A stretch of DNA of 34,514 nt from Pseudomonadota bacterium (GTDB taxonomy: Bacteria > Pseudomonadota > Alphaproteobacteria > Reyranellales > Reyranellaceae): NCBI GenBank assembly GCA_018240685.1, contig JAFEFG010000049.1:1-34514 (forward strand). Direction: 5' to 3'. This document shows positions 1 through 9,178 of the stretch, piece after piece. Position numbers and translations under genes: made by a program. Every line of letters begins with the position of its first letter. Position 1 is the stretch's first letter. The notes below the pieces were generated by a model. The model worked only from the letters and a program-made list of their open reading frames with translations. It ran no database searches and was not told the DNA's origin.

Positions 1-327
1 CGCGTCAAGGAGGCGGGCCTCCCCTACATCGTCGTGCTGACCGATCCGACGACGGGCGGCGTCTCCGCTTCGTTCGCCATGCTGGGCGACGTGCATATCG
101 CGGAGCCCGACGCCATCATCGGCTTCGCCGGCCCGCGCGTGATCCAGGACACGATCCGCCAGGAGTTGCCGCCCGGCTTCCAGCGCTCCGAATATCTGCT
201 GGAGCACGGCATGGTCGATGCCGTCGTCCATCGCCACAAGATACGCGAGACGCTGATCCGGCTCGTCACGCTGCTGATGGATCCCCTGGTCGTGGAGAGC
301 CGCAGCCTCGCCGTCGCGGGCGGTTGA
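1..327 (+). CDS. accD: Acetyl-CoA carboxylase carboxyltransferase subunit beta, C-terminal part (AccD)
   Basis: This is the last 108 codons of accD; the 5' part lies before the window. AccD is the beta half of the carboxyltransferase of acetyl-CoA carboxylase and helps move CO2 from carboxybiotin to acetyl-CoA, giving malonyl-CoA for fatty acid synthesis. The visible residues carry the crotonase-fold core typical of Acc[20 protein letters not shown], then [18 protein letters not shown] and [14 protein letters not shown]. The frame is open from base 1 to TGA at 325-327. The zinc-finger N-terminus cannot be seen. folC follows after 22 bases on the same strand, the usual accD-folC pairing in proteobacteria, so the two are probably cotranscribed. 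Confidence 0.95.
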   Translation, partial: RVKEAGLPYIVVLTDPTTGGVSASFAMLGDVHIAEPDAIIGFAGPRVIQDTIRQELPPGFQRSEYLLEHGMVDAVVHRHKIRETLIRLVTLLMDPLVVESRSLAVAGG

Positions 328-349
328 GCGCATCCCACCGGAGCGCAAG

Positions 350-1642
350 GTGATCGATCCGATCCTGGAACGCGTGATGCGGCTGCATCCGCGGTCGATC
401 GACCTCGGCCTCGAGCGCATCGAACGTCTGCTGGCGGCGCTGGGCGCGCCGCAACGCAAGTTGCCGCCGATCGTCCATGTCGCCGGCACCAACGGCAAGG
501 GCTCGCTGGTTGCTTACCTGCGCGCCATGGCCGAGGCCGCGGGCTATCGCGTGCATGTCTACACCTCGCCTCATCTGGTGCGCTTCAATGAGCGCATCCG
601 CATCGCCGGCCGGCTGATCGGCGACGACGAGCTCGACGCGGTGCTGGCCGATTGCGAACGCGCGAACGAAGAGAAGCCGATCACCTTCTTCGAGATCACC
701 ACAGCCGCGGCCTATCTCGCTTTCTCGCGGGTGCCCGCGGACCTGGCGGTGATCGAGGTCGGTCTGGGCGGCCGCTACGACGCCACCAACGTCATCGATC
801 CCGCCCTGTCGGTCATCACGCCGATCGGCTACGACCATACGGGCTTCCTGGGCGAGAAGCTCGAGGGCATCGCGGGCGAGAAGGCCGGCATCATCAAGAA
901 GGCGGTACCGGCCGTGATCGGGCGCCAGCGCGAGGTGAGCGCCAAGGTCATTGCCGCCGAAGCCGCGTCGCTCGCCGCGCCGCTCTTCCGCCTGGGGCAT
1001 GAGTGGCAGGTCACTCCGACCGCTTCCGGCTTCCGCTACGAGAGCGACTGGCAGCACCTCGACCTGCCGGCCCCGGCCCTGGTGGGCGCGCACCAGCTCG
1101 ACAACGCGGCCACGGCGGTGGCCTGCGTCGAGCGCCTCCGGGCCGCCGGTTTCCGCATCGACGACGGCGCGATCACCAAGGGGCTGGCGACGGTCGACTG
1201 GCCGGCGCGGCTGCAGAGGCTCACGCATGGACCTTTGGTCGAGGCGCTGCCGCCCGGCTGCGAGCTATGGCTGGACGGGGGCCACAACGAGGATTGCGGG
1301 CTGGCGCTCGCGCGCATGGCTGCCGACTGGGCCCGGGAACCGGCGCCGCTGCCGCTCTATCTCGTCTTCGGCATGCTGACCAGCAAGGATGCGGCGGGCT
1401 TTCTGCGGCCGCTGGCGCGTCATGCCACGGGCGCCCGCACCGTGCCGTTCCCGGAGGGCCATAGCGCCTACACCCCGCAGGAGGCCTGTGCCAAGGCTGC
1501 CGAAGTCGGCCTCGATTGCGCGCCTGCAAACGACATCGGCGCGGCGCTGGAAGACCTCCTGGCCACCCAGCCCGCGCCGATGCGCATTCTTATCTGTGGA
1601 TCGCTCTACCTCGCCGGCTCCGTCCTGGAGCGCAACGGCTAG
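350..1642 (+). CDS. folC: Bifunctional folylpolyglutamate/dihydrofolate synthase (FolC)
   Basis: A 430-residue Mur-ligase-family enzyme that adds glutamate to dihydropteroate and to folates in the cytoplasm, using ATP. The start is GTG at 350; the N-terminus VIDPILERVMRLHP and the IDLGLERIERLL stretch match the normal FolC beginning, so the next ATG (377) would clip conserved sequence. The P-loop HVAGTNGKGS is at residues 43-52. FEITTAAAYLAF and GLGGRYDATNVID follow, the latter being the Mur-ligase glycine/omega-loop region. A LDGGHN motif near residue 310 marks the C-terminal ligase domain. Length is normal for the family. It follows accD by 22 bases and converges on trxA with only 14 bases between stop codons. 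Confidence 0.95.
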   Translation: MIDPILERVMRLHPRSIDLGLERIERLLAALGAPQRKLPPIVHVAGTNGKGSLVAYLRAMAEAAGYRVHVYTSPHLVRFNERIRIAGRLIGDDELDAVLADCERANEEKPITFFEITTAAAYLAFSRVPADLAVIEVGLGGRYDATNVIDPALSVITPIGYDHTGFLGEKLEGIAGEKAGIIKKAVPAVIGRQREVSAKVIAAEAASLAAPLFRLGHEWQVTPTASGFRYESDWQHLDLPAPALVGAHQLDNAATAVACVERLRAAGFRIDDGAITKGLATVDWPARLQRLTHGPLVEALPPGCELWLDGGHNEDCGLALARMAADWAREPAPLPLYLVFGMLTSKDAAGFLRPLARHATGARTVPFPEGHSAYTPQEACAKAAEVGLDCAPANDIGAALEDLLATQPAPMRILICGSLYLAGSVLERNG

Positions 1643-1656
1643 CGCGCCTGCCGCCT

Positions 1657-1977
1657 TCAGCTGACGACGGTGTTGATCCAGCTCACCAGCTTCTGCTTCG
1701 GCTCGGCGCCGATCTTGGTCGCGGCGACCTGGCCGTTCTTGAACAGCAGCAGGGTCGGGATCGAGCGCACGCCGTAGCGCGTCGGCGCCATCGGGTTCTC
1801 GTCGATATTGACCTTCACGATCTTGAGCTTGCCGTCCATGTCCTTGGCGATCTCCTCGAGCGAGGGACCGATCATGCGGCAGGGGCCGCACCACTCGGCC
1901 CAGAAGTCGACCAGGACCGGCTTGTCGGATTTCAGGACTTCCTCTTCGAAGGAGGCATCGGTCGCTTTAACGGTCAT
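1657..1977 (-). CDS. trxA: Thioredoxin (TrxA)
   Basis: A 106-residue thioredoxin, a cytoplasmic protein disulfide reductase that is itself reduced by thioredoxin reductase. The active site WCGPC sits at about residues 30-34 in [13 protein letters not shown], and the cis-proline loop is seen in [10 protein letters not shown]. The start at 1977 is supported by AGGAG seven bases upstream and by the family N-terminus [14 protein letters not shown]; an in-frame extension to 2037 has no family support. It lies 84 bases downstream of addA on the same strand, with a GATC-centred palindrome between them, so it may have its own promoter rather than depend on the addAB transcript. Confidence 0.95.
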   Translation of the reverse strand: MTVKATDASFEEEVLKSDKPVLVDFWAEWCGPCRMIGPSLEEIAKDMDGKLKIVKVNIDENPMAPTRYGVRSIPTLLLFKNGQVAATKIGAEPKQKLVSWINTVVS

Positions 1978-2003
1978 TGTGAGGTCTCCTGAAGACAAAT
2001 AAG

Positions 2004-2021
2004 GCCGGTCGATCGACCGGC
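2004..2021. promoter_or_regulatory. Perfect 18-base palindrome between addA and trxA
   Basis: The sequence GCCGGTC-GATC-GACCGGC is a perfect palindrome. Read on the minus strand it lies after the addA stop and upstream of trxA, and is followed by CTTATTTG. It could be a weak terminator hairpin (7-bp stem, GATC loop) for the addAB operon, or an operator for trxA. The T-run is short and broken, so neither role is established. Confidence 0.4.
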
Positions 2022-2061
2022 GCCGCCCTTGACGCAAAGCTAGGAACAGGCTCCGGCCAAG

Positions 2062-5000
2062 TCAAGATGCCGTGGCATAAGGCATTGATTTATCAAGGAT
2101 TCCTGCGTCCAGTTCCATCAGGCGCGGGGCCGAGGTCCAGAGCAGGAAAGCCCGTACCGGCCGACCGGGATAGATTTCGCCCAGAAGGGCGCGATAGAGG
2201 GCGAGCTGGCGGCGGTAGGCGAGCGGGATGCCAGCCGCGTCGACCGGCGGCGGCCGGTTGGTCTTGTAGTCCACGATCAGCACTTCCCGGTCGGAAAGGG
2301 CGAGGCGGTCGATCTGGCCGCTGACCGTGAAGGTCCCGCGCGCCGTTCGCACGGTGCCAATCAGGGGCACTTCCGCCCGCGACTCCGGCGCGAACAGCGC
2401 AGCGTATTCGGGCGCCTCGGTCACGGCCAGAGCCTCGGCCGCCCACTGCTCGATCTCCTCGCGCTGCAGCGCATGCGCCGGCTGGGCGAGGAAGCGCCGG
2501 GCGGCCTCGGCGCGTTCGGCCGGCGGCAGCGCCGGCAGATGGCACAGCAACTCGTGCAGCAGCCGGCCGCGCTTCCAGCGGTTCGAATCGTCGGCGCTCA
2601 ACGGGCTGAAGGCGCGCGGCTCGGCCGCCTGCTCGTCGGGGAGGGGCTGCGAGGGCGCCAGCGGCGTCGGCGGGTCGGGCTCGGCAGGCGCAGGCTTGTC
2701 GAGCCACGCCGCTGGAGCGGCGGTCTGCGGCAGGGCCAGCTCCCGCTGCTCGGGAATGGTGATGCGGCCTTCGTTCACCAGTTCGAAGCCGTCGCCCGAC
2801 CAGCCTTCCTCGCGCAGAAGGGGGGAGAAGTCGAAGACCCTGGCCGTCGCGCGTCGGCGCCTGTCATGGGCGTCGCTCTCCGCGCTGGCCGCGAGACCCG
2901 CCGCGATGCGGTCGTACCAGCAGCCGGTATCCTGCTTGCGGGCGCCGATCCAGCCGCCGACGTAAAGCCGGTCCTCGGCGCGCGTCATTGCGACATAGAG
3001 CAGGCGGTTCTGTTCCTCGAGCGCCCGTTCGCGCGCTTCGGCGCGCCAGGCGCGGGCCGCTTCGTTGGCGTCGTCGGCGCGCGGCAGCCAGAGGCGCGTC
3101 TCGCCGTCGGCGCCAGCCAGCAGCCGTTCGCCGTCGCGCGGCACGCGCGTGGTGTCGGGCAGGTAGACGATCGGCGCCTGTAGTCCCTTGGAGGCGTGCA
3201 CCGTGAGGATACGCACCTCCTGGCGGCGGTTGGCGTCGAGGTCGCGCTTGATCTCGCCGCCGCCAGCCTCGAACCAGCGCAGGAATCCCTGCAGCGAACT
3301 CGTCTCGACGCGCTGGTACTGCAGCGCACGCGCCAGCAATTCGTCGATCGGATCAGAGGCCTCGCGGCCCAGCCGCTCCAGCAGCCGTCGGCGGCCGCCC
3401 TCAGGACCGAGCGCCTGGGCGAAGAAATCGAATGGCGTGGTGAGATCGGCGCGGGCGAGCCAGGCCGAAAGCCGCGCATGCGCCTCGGCGAGGGCAGGAT
3501 CGACCGCGCGCTCGCGCAGGGCCCGCCACAGCGTGCCGGTGCGCTTCCAGGCGAGGCTGAAGAGCTGCTCCTCGTCGAGGCCGATCAGCGGGGACTTCAG
3601 CAGGCAGGCGAGGTTCAGGTCGTCCTGCGGTAGCAGGACGAAGCGCGCCATCGCCATCAGGTCCTGGATGGCCAGCTCCTCGGCGAGATTCAGCCGGTCG
3701 ACGCCCGCAACCTCGATCTGCTCGCGCTTGAGCGCGCGCACGAGCGCATTGACGAACTCGTTGCGCCGCCGGACCAGCACCATGAAATGGCCGGGATGCA
3801 GCAGCTCGCCGCCCTTCCTGTCGGAGCGGGCGCGCCGCTCCGTGCCGATCAGGCTCTTGGCGTGGGCCGCGATCAGATCCGCGAGCCGCTGGTGCGGCGG
3901 CTGCGCGGCGCCGCCCGCCGGCTCGATCTGCGTCGGATCCGTTTCCGCCTTGATGGCTGCGACCAGCGGCCAGAGCTCGACCCGGCCGGGATCGGTCTTG
4001 CGGCTCGGCAGATGCTCGACCTCGCCGGCCGGCGCCACACCGCGTGCCGCCTGCGGCTGGTCGAACACCCAGTCGACGGCGTCGAGCACGGCCGGCGTCG
4101 AGCGGAAGGAGACGTTGAGGTCGACCGATTCGAACCCCTTGCGGGCAAGCCGGCTCTTCTCCTCGAACCACTGCCGCATCTCCGCGAGCTTGCGCGGATC
4201 GGCGCGCTGGAAGCCGAAGATCGACTGCTTGGTGTCGCCGACGGCGAAGATCGTGCGCTCGCGGTCGCCGGCGCCGCTTTCGCCGGCGAAGAATTCCTCG
4301 GTGAGGCGGCGGATCACCTCCCATTGGTCGGGGTTGGTGTCCTGCGCCTCGTCGACCAGCACGTGATCGATGCCGCCGTCGAGCTTGTAGAGGACCCAGG
4401 CCGCGCTCTCCGCCGATTCGAGCAGGCGCCTCGTGGCCACGATCAGGTCGTCGTAGTCGAGCACCGCGCGACGGCGCTTGGCCGCGGCATAGCGTTCGGT
4501 GATGTCGAGGCCGAGCCGCAGCAGCGCCAGCGTCAGCTCGACCAGCGCGCAGCCTTTTGCATGGTTCAGCGCCTCGCCGAGCCGTGCGGCCTCCGCTTCG
4601 AGGATCTCGACCAGGCCCGGAAGCGCCGCGATCGCCGCCTTGGTCGCGAGCCGTGAGCGCACTTCGCCTGCCGCGGTAAAGAAAGCGGTCGAATATCCGG
4701 AGAGCCCTGCGGCGCGGGCCTCGCCGGCATCGAGCCAGGCCGCGATGATGGCGCCGCGCTCGGCGTCCTGCTTGCCGCCTTTGGAGAGGGCCTTGGCCGC
4801 GAGTCGCAATGCCGTCTCGTCGGGACGACTGTCGATCGGCCTGTCGCATTTCACGTGCTTGGCCAGCCGGCGGCCGAGTTTCTTGAGGCCGGCCTCGTTG
4901 CCGATCCGCGCCAGCAGCCAGGCCCGTTCGGCCAGGAGCTTGGTCATCAGCTCCGCGTACTCGGCGATGGAGACGCGGCCGGCGACGGCGGCCAGCGCCT

Positions 5001-5544
5001 CGCGCAGCGCGGCCGGCGCATCGGGGTGCGCCAGCGCCTCGATCTGCGCGTCCTGTGCCTGGCGCAACAGCGTCGAGGCCTCGGCCTCGTCCATCACGTC
5101 GAAGCCCGGCGCCACGCCCGCCTCGAGCGGGAAGCGCTTCAGCAATGCCTGGCAGAAGGCATGGATGGTGAGGATGTTGATGCCGCCGGGGGCGTCGAGC
5201 ACGCGCGCGAACAGCCGGCGGGCCGTGATGCGCTGGCCGGGCTCGGGCTCGCGGTCGATCAGCCGCTCGATCTGCTCGTCGAGCAGCGCGGGGTCGGCCA
5301 TCGCCCAGCCGCCGAGCTGGCCGGCCAGGCGATTGCGCATCTCGGCCGCCGCCGCCTTGGTGAAGGTGAGGCAGAGGATGCGTTCGGGCCGCACGCCGTC
5401 CAGCAGCAGCCGCATCACGCGCTCGGTCAGCACCTTGGTCTTGCCGGTGCCGGCATTGGCCTCGACCCAGGCCGAGCTTCCGGGCGTCGTCGCGATGCGC
5501 TGCGCCGTGGTCGCGATCCGGAGCGTGTCGAGCGCCTCGCTCAT
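2062..5544 (-). CDS. addA: Double-strand break repair helicase-nuclease AddA
   Basis: A 1160-residue UvrD/Rep-type (SF1A) helicase fused to a RecB-like nuclease; with AddB it resects DNA ends to load RecA. Helicase motif I ANAGTGKTK is at about residues 29-37, TFTKAAAAEMRNRL (Ia) at about 60-73, LTIHAFCQALLKRFP near 125, Walker B LVDEAQDTNPDQW at about 396-408, GDTKQSIFGFQRADP (III) near 437, TVHASKGLQAPIVYLP and LLYVAMTRAEDRLYV (V-VI) further on. The C-terminal nuclease motif VLIVDYKTNRPP followed by YRRQLALYRALL is intact. The start ATG at 5544 overlaps the addB stop by 4 bases (ATGA), which fixes it; the much longer open frame extending upstream is only an antisense-free extension inside addB. 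Downstream lies trxA. Confidence 0.95.
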   Translation of the reverse strand: MSEALDTLRIATTAQRIATTPGSSAWVEANAGTGKTKVLTERVMRLLLDGVRPERILCLTFTKAAAAEMRNRLAGQLGGWAMADPALLDEQIERLIDREPEPGQRITARRLFARVLDAPGGINILTIHAFCQALLKRFPLEAGVAPGFDVMDEAEASTLLRQAQDAQIEALAHPDAPAALREALAAVAGRVSIAEYAELMTKLLAERAWLLARIGNEAGLKKLGRRLAKHVKCDRPIDSRPDETALRLAAKALSKGGKQDAERGAIIAAWLDAGEARAAGLSGYSTAFFTAAGEVRSRLATKAAIAALPGLVEILEAEAARLGEALNHAKGCALVELTLALLRLGLDITERYAAAKRRRAVLDYDDLIVATRRLLESAESAAWVLYKLDGGIDHVLVDEAQDTNPDQWEVIRRLTEEFFAGESGAGDRERTIFAVGDTKQSIFGFQRADPRKLAEMRQWFEEKSRLARKGFESVDLNVSFRSTPAVLDAVDWVFDQPQAARGVAPAGEVEHLPSRKTDPGRVELWPLVAAIKAETDPTQIEPAGGAAQPPHQRLADLIAAHAKSLIGTERRARSDRKGGELLHPGHFMVLVRRRNEFVNALVRALKREQIEVAGVDRLNLAEELAIQDLMAMARFVLLPQDDLNLACLLKSPLIGLDEEQLFSLAWKRTGTLWRALRERAVDPALAEAHARLSAWLARADLTTPFDFFAQALGPEGGRRRLLERLGREASDPIDELLARALQYQRVETSSLQGFLRWFEAGGGEIKRDLDANRRQEVRILTVHASKGLQAPIVYLPDTTRVPRDGERLLAGADGETRLWLPRADDANEAARAWRAEARERALEEQNRLLYVAMTRAEDRLYVGGWIGARKQDTGCWYDRIAAGLAASAESDAHDRRRRATARVFDFSPLLREEGWSGDGFELVNEGRITIPEQRELALPQTAAPAAWLDKPAPAEPDPPTPLAPSQPLPDEQAAEPRAFSPLSADDSNRWKRGRLLHELLCHLPALPPAERAEAARRFLAQPAHALQREEIEQWAAEALAVTEAPEYAALFAPESRAEVPLIGTVRTARGTFTVSGQIDRLALSDREVLIVDYKTNRPPPVDAAGIPLAYRRQLALYRALLGEIYPGRPVRAFLLWTSAPRLMELDAGILDKSMPYATAS

Positions 5545-8489
5545 TCCTCGCCTCCGCCCGCCGTCGACCATTCGGCGACGCGCTCCAGGTGCGCGTAGTC
5601 GTTGAAGTAGGGGCCGAACTCGGGCCAGGGCAGCGCGGCATAGGGTGTTGCCGGGTTGGCGAAGTGCTCGGCCATCTTTGCCACCAGCGCCAGCATCGCT
5701 GGCACCAGCGCGTCGCTGCCCTTGATCTCCCTGATCGTGCCGCCGTCGCCCAGGCCGTTCGCCTGCCAGTAGGCGAGATGCACCGCGCGCGCCTTGCCCT
5801 TGATCCGGGCGAAGCCGCCTTGCTCCGCCATCGCGGCCTCGAGCAGGAGCTGCGGCGCGAACAGCGCTTCGAGCTCCTTGGGCGAGGGCGCGCGGCCGGT
5901 CTTGTAGTCGATGATCTCCCAGCCGCCCGGCTCGATCTCGTCGATACGGTCGGCGCGCGCCTCGATGCGCAGCGGCCGGGACGGCGGGCCGACGGTGATC
6001 GCCCCGTCGGTCTCGCTGCCGAGCAGTCTCGTGCCGGCGGCGCGCCTCGCATTCTCGGTGGCCACGAACCAGTGCGCCAGGCGCTGGAAGCGCGGCCACC
6101 AGAAGGCGCGCTCGGCCGGCGCCGTCATCAGCGCGCCGAGATGATGCTCGCCCAGCGCTTCGAAGCGGGCCAGCGCATCAGGGGGCAGCGCGCCCGAGGG
6201 ATGTTCCTTCAGGAACTCGTCGAGTGCCCTGTGGAGCGCCGAGCCGCGATCGGCCGCGCCCAGCTCCGCCTCCAGCGGCTCGAGGGCCTGGAGGCCGAGG
6301 ATGCGCCGCGCATAGAGGCCATAGGGGTCGCGCCGCCATTGCTCGACACCCGATACGGAAAGGCGGGTCGGCCGCGCGTCGAGGGGCGGACGGGGCTCGG
6401 GCCGCGGCCGGGGGCGGTAGGCCTGAGGGTCGTCCATCGCCTGCGCCCAGGCGAGATAGCTGTAGCGGCCGCGCTGGATGTATTCCGGCGGCGAGGCGCC
6501 GCTCTCGGCCTCGTAGCCGAACAGCGCGTCCAGCCGCGCCAGCCAGCGCGACGGGACGGTCGGTGCGCCGCCCTCGCGCTCGGCGCGCGTCAGCAGCACG
6601 CGCTCGGCGGCGAGTGCCGACGCGAAGTCGTGTGCGGAGAGACCGACGCGCCGCTCCGGCTGCGGCAGGCCGAGTGCAGCGCGCATCGGCCGGTTGATCC
6701 ACGGGCCGGTCTCGACCGACGGCGGCCACGTTCCTTCGTTGAGCCCGCCCAGGATCAGGAGATCGGCCCGCTGCAGTCGCGCCTCGAGCGCTCCCCAGAT
6801 CGCGAGGCGCGGATGGCGGCCGAAACGCGGCCGCAGCGTTTCGGGGGCGAGCATCGCCGCCAGCAGTGCTGGCCATTCGTCGCCGGCGATCGTACGGCGG
6901 CCCTGCCATGCCACGCGCTGTCGCGCCAGGGCATCGGCCAGGGCTTCTCCGGCATCGCCCATCCACAGCGCGTCGGCAGCCGCGACCTTCTCTGCCGCGG
7001 CGATGGTCGCGTCGAGCAGGTCGGCCGGCGCGGCATCGCCGGCCATCCGGGCAACGAGGTCTGCCGTTGCCGCCTCGACGCGATCGACGAGATCCGTCAC
7101 CTGCTGCCGGTCCGCCTCGGTGCTGAGGGGCGTCTCCTGCACGCGGGCGCGCAGGGCGGCGAGGCCGGGCGCCGGTTTCAGCCCGCGCAGGCATTTGCGA
7201 TCGAGGCGGCGCGCGGCGTCGAGCAGTTCGGCGCGCGTGAGGCCGATGGTGCAGAGCGGGTGCTTCAGGAGTGCCAGCAGATCGACCGGCGCGAAGCCAC
7301 CGTCGACGGCACCGACCAGCGCGCGCAGCAGCGCCGCCGGCGGCGAATCGGCGAGTGGCAGGCCCGCCGAATCGTCGATGTCGATGGCCCAGCGCCGCAG
7401 CTCGGCGGCCACCCGCCGTGCAAGATCGCGATCGGGTGTCATCAGCGCCGCCGTGCGCGTCGGCGTTTCCAGCGTCTCGCGCAAGGCGAGCGCGATCACC
7501 AGCGCCTCCTGGTGCGGCGTCGCGCAATCGGCGCGCGTCACATGGTCCAGCGCCGCTGCGGGAGGGCGCGACCAGTGCTCGCTGGTCTCCGCCGGCCGCA
7601 TCAGCTCGGCGATCAACTGGCGGCGCGCGGCATCGCCCGCCTGCCCGGGCCAGTCGGCGACGGCCTGGCGGTCGATCTTCAGGGCGCCCAGAAGCTCCCT
7701 GAGGCCGAACTGCGGATGCGACGGTTCGAGCTGGCCCCAGCTCTCGTCGTCGAGGTCGCGGTCGAGGCCGGGCAGCACCACGGTGCCGTGGGGCAGTCCG
7801 GCGATCACCTCCAGCAGTTCGCGCGTGGCCGGTTGAGAGCCGGTCGAGCCGGCCGCGATCACCGGCGTGGTGGGCGGATGCTCGCGCCAGCGCGCCGCCC
7901 GGCCGCGGATCGCCTGCGTGCGCCGCGCGATGGCGTCGATCTGGCCGCGCTCGGCGAGCACCTGCGGCCACGCCTTGCCGACGATGGAGAGGAATTCGAG
8001 CGTCCGCCGCCAGTGGCTGGCGAAATTGCCCTCGACCAGCGCTTCGAGCTTGTCGAAGGCCACGCCCTCGATGGCGAGTTCGTCGAGCAGGCTGCCGAGC
8101 TCGCGCGCGAGCATGAGCGCCTGCGCCGCCGATTGTGCGATCGGCTGGCCCTGGTCGTCCCTGAACGCGGTCACCAGTTCGGCCAGCAGCGCCTCGCGGC
8201 CGGCCTGGTCGATCGCCGGCGGCAGGTCGAGAGCGGCGCTGTCACCGGCGGCTTCCGTCCAGTCGCTTTCATCGAGATCACCGAGCGGCGCCATGCGCGG
8301 CAGGATCGTCGGCTTGCCGCCGGCTGCGCGCAGGAAGGCCTCGCCGAGCGCGCGCACCGAACGGCGCGTCGGCAGCAGGATCAGGATATCGGCCAGCGCC
8401 AGCGGGTCGGCACCCCAATGCGCGAGGATGCCCTGCGCCAGTTCGTCGGCGAAGCGCCGGTCGATGCCGATGCTGAAGACGCCCTTCAC
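5541..8489 (-). CDS. addB: Double-strand break repair protein AddB
   Basis: The 982-residue partner of AddA. The C-terminal PD-(D/E)XK nuclease is visible as GGWEIIDYKTGRAPSP at about residues 855-870, followed by FAPQLLLEAAMAE. The N-terminus DILILLPTRRSVRALGEAF holds the place where Bacillus-type AddB has a Walker A, but no GxxGxGKT is present. Only three cysteines are visible in the chain, all well before the nuclease domain, so the four-cysteine iron-sulfur staple of Bacillus AddB is absent. Start is GTG at 8489, overlapping the murU stop as GTGA; its stop overlaps addA as ATGA. Function in end resection follows from family and from the adjacent addA. Confidence 0.93.
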   Translation of the reverse strand: MKGVFSIGIDRRFADELAQGILAHWGADPLALADILILLPTRRSVRALGEAFLRAAGGKPTILPRMAPLGDLDESDWTEAAGDSAALDLPPAIDQAGREALLAELVTAFRDDQGQPIAQSAAQALMLARELGSLLDELAIEGVAFDKLEALVEGNFASHWRRTLEFLSIVGKAWPQVLAERGQIDAIARRTQAIRGRAARWREHPPTTPVIAAGSTGSQPATRELLEVIAGLPHGTVVLPGLDRDLDDESWGQLEPSHPQFGLRELLGALKIDRQAVADWPGQAGDAARRQLIAELMRPAETSEHWSRPPAAALDHVTRADCATPHQEALVIALALRETLETPTRTAALMTPDRDLARRVAAELRRWAIDIDDSAGLPLADSPPAALLRALVGAVDGGFAPVDLLALLKHPLCTIGLTRAELLDAARRLDRKCLRGLKPAPGLAALRARVQETPLSTEADRQQVTDLVDRVEAATADLVARMAGDAAPADLLDATIAAAEKVAAADALWMGDAGEALADALARQRVAWQGRRTIAGDEWPALLAAMLAPETLRPRFGRHPRLAIWGALEARLQRADLLILGGLNEGTWPPSVETGPWINRPMRAALGLPQPERRVGLSAHDFASALAAERVLLTRAEREGGAPTVPSRWLARLDALFGYEAESGASPPEYIQRGRYSYLAWAQAMDDPQAYRPRPRPEPRPPLDARPTRLSVSGVEQWRRDPYGLYARRILGLQALEPLEAELGAADRGSALHRALDEFLKEHPSGALPPDALARFEALGEHHLGALMTAPAERAFWWPRFQRLAHWFVATENARRAAGTRLLGSETDGAITVGPPSRPLRIEARADRIDEIEPGGWEIIDYKTGRAPSPKELEALFAPQLLLEAAMAEQGGFARIKGKARAVHLAYWQANGLGDGGTIREIKGSDALVPAMLALVAKMAEHFANPATPYAALPWPEFGPYFNDYAHLERVAEWSTAGGGEE

Positions 8490-9178
8490 CCCAGCACCTT
8501 CTCGGCCGCGGCAAGGGCCTGCGGCGTGCCGACATGGAACCAGTCGCCCTCGTGCACGATCCCGTACAGCCGCCCCTGGGCCTCGGCGCGGTTCCAGAGC
8601 CTGAGCAGCGAGAAGGCGCCGTCCGGCGACTCCCGGAAGAGCCGTGCGTCGCAGATCGACACGCTGGCGAAGAGCAGCGGCGCCGACGGAGCCTGTCCGC
8701 GATGCCGGGCGCGATGGTCGGCTTCGAGGAAATAGTCGCCACGGTCCTTGGCCTCGCGGCCGACCGTCGACTCGAGCGGATGAAGCAGCAGGAGCGCGTC
8801 CATGCGCGCGGGATCCCAGGTGGCCGCCATGCGCTCCAACATGGGCGTGGGCCCGTCACGCCACAAGCCGTCGCCGTTCAGTACGAAGAACGGCCCGTCG
8901 CCCAGGAGCGGCAGGGCGTTCTTCACGCTGCCGCCGGTCTCCAGCAGCCGGTCCTCGCGGACGATCGTGGCGCGGCCGGCGAGATGGGAGGCGATCTGCT
9001 CGCCGAGATGATGCACGTTGACGACGATCCGGCGTACGCCGTGGGCGATCAACCGATCCAGGGAACGATCGAGCATGGACCGGCCGCCGACGGGAATGAG
9101 CGGCTTCGGGATGGTGTCGGTGAGCGGCCGCATGCGCTCGCCGCGGCCCGCCGCGAGGATCATCGCGGTCTCGATCAT
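8486..9178 (-). CDS. murU: Nucleotidyltransferase, probable MurNAc-1-phosphate uridylyltransferase (MurU)
   Basis: A 230-residue sugar-1-phosphate nucleotidyltransferase. The N-terminal signature AMILAAGRGERMRPLTDT then KPLIPVGGRSMLDRSLDRL (residues about 5-40) is the nucleotide-binding and catalytic loop of the family, and FFVLNGDGLW marks the metal-binding aspartate. ATG at 9178 overlaps the stop of the upstream kinase (ATGA), and its stop overlaps the addB GTG. The upstream neighbour is an AmgK-type sugar kinase, and the AmgK-MurU pair is known in Pseudomonas and many alphaproteobacteria to recycle cell-wall N-acetylmuramic acid to UDP-MurNAc, bypassing the MurA step targeted by fosfomycin. 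Other sugar-1-phosphate specificity (mannose-1-P type) cannot be excluded by sequence alone. Confidence 0.85.
   Translation of the reverse strand: MIETAMILAAGRGERMRPLTDTIPKPLIPVGGRSMLDRSLDRLIAHGVRRIVVNVHHLGEQIASHLAGRATIVREDRLLETGGSVKNALPLLGDGPFFVLNGDGLWRDGPTPMLERMAATWDPARMDALLLLHPLESTVGREAKDRGDYFLEADHRARHRGQAPSAPLLFASVSICDARLFRESPDGAFSLLRLWNRAEAQGRLYGIVHEGDWFHVGTPQALAAAEKVLG

Noticed and set aside
5545-6099. The AddA reading frame extending upstream into addB
   Set aside because: The extension has no AddA family sequence; the ATG at 5544 overlaps the addB stop and starts the normal N-terminus just before the Walker A.
5589-8735. A 1048-codon open frame on the plus strand opposite addB and murU
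   Set aside because: It is the antisense shadow of GC-rich coding DNA; it has no recognisable domain and is rich in Arg, Gly and Ala, while the minus strand encodes complete AddB with motifs and coupled overlaps.
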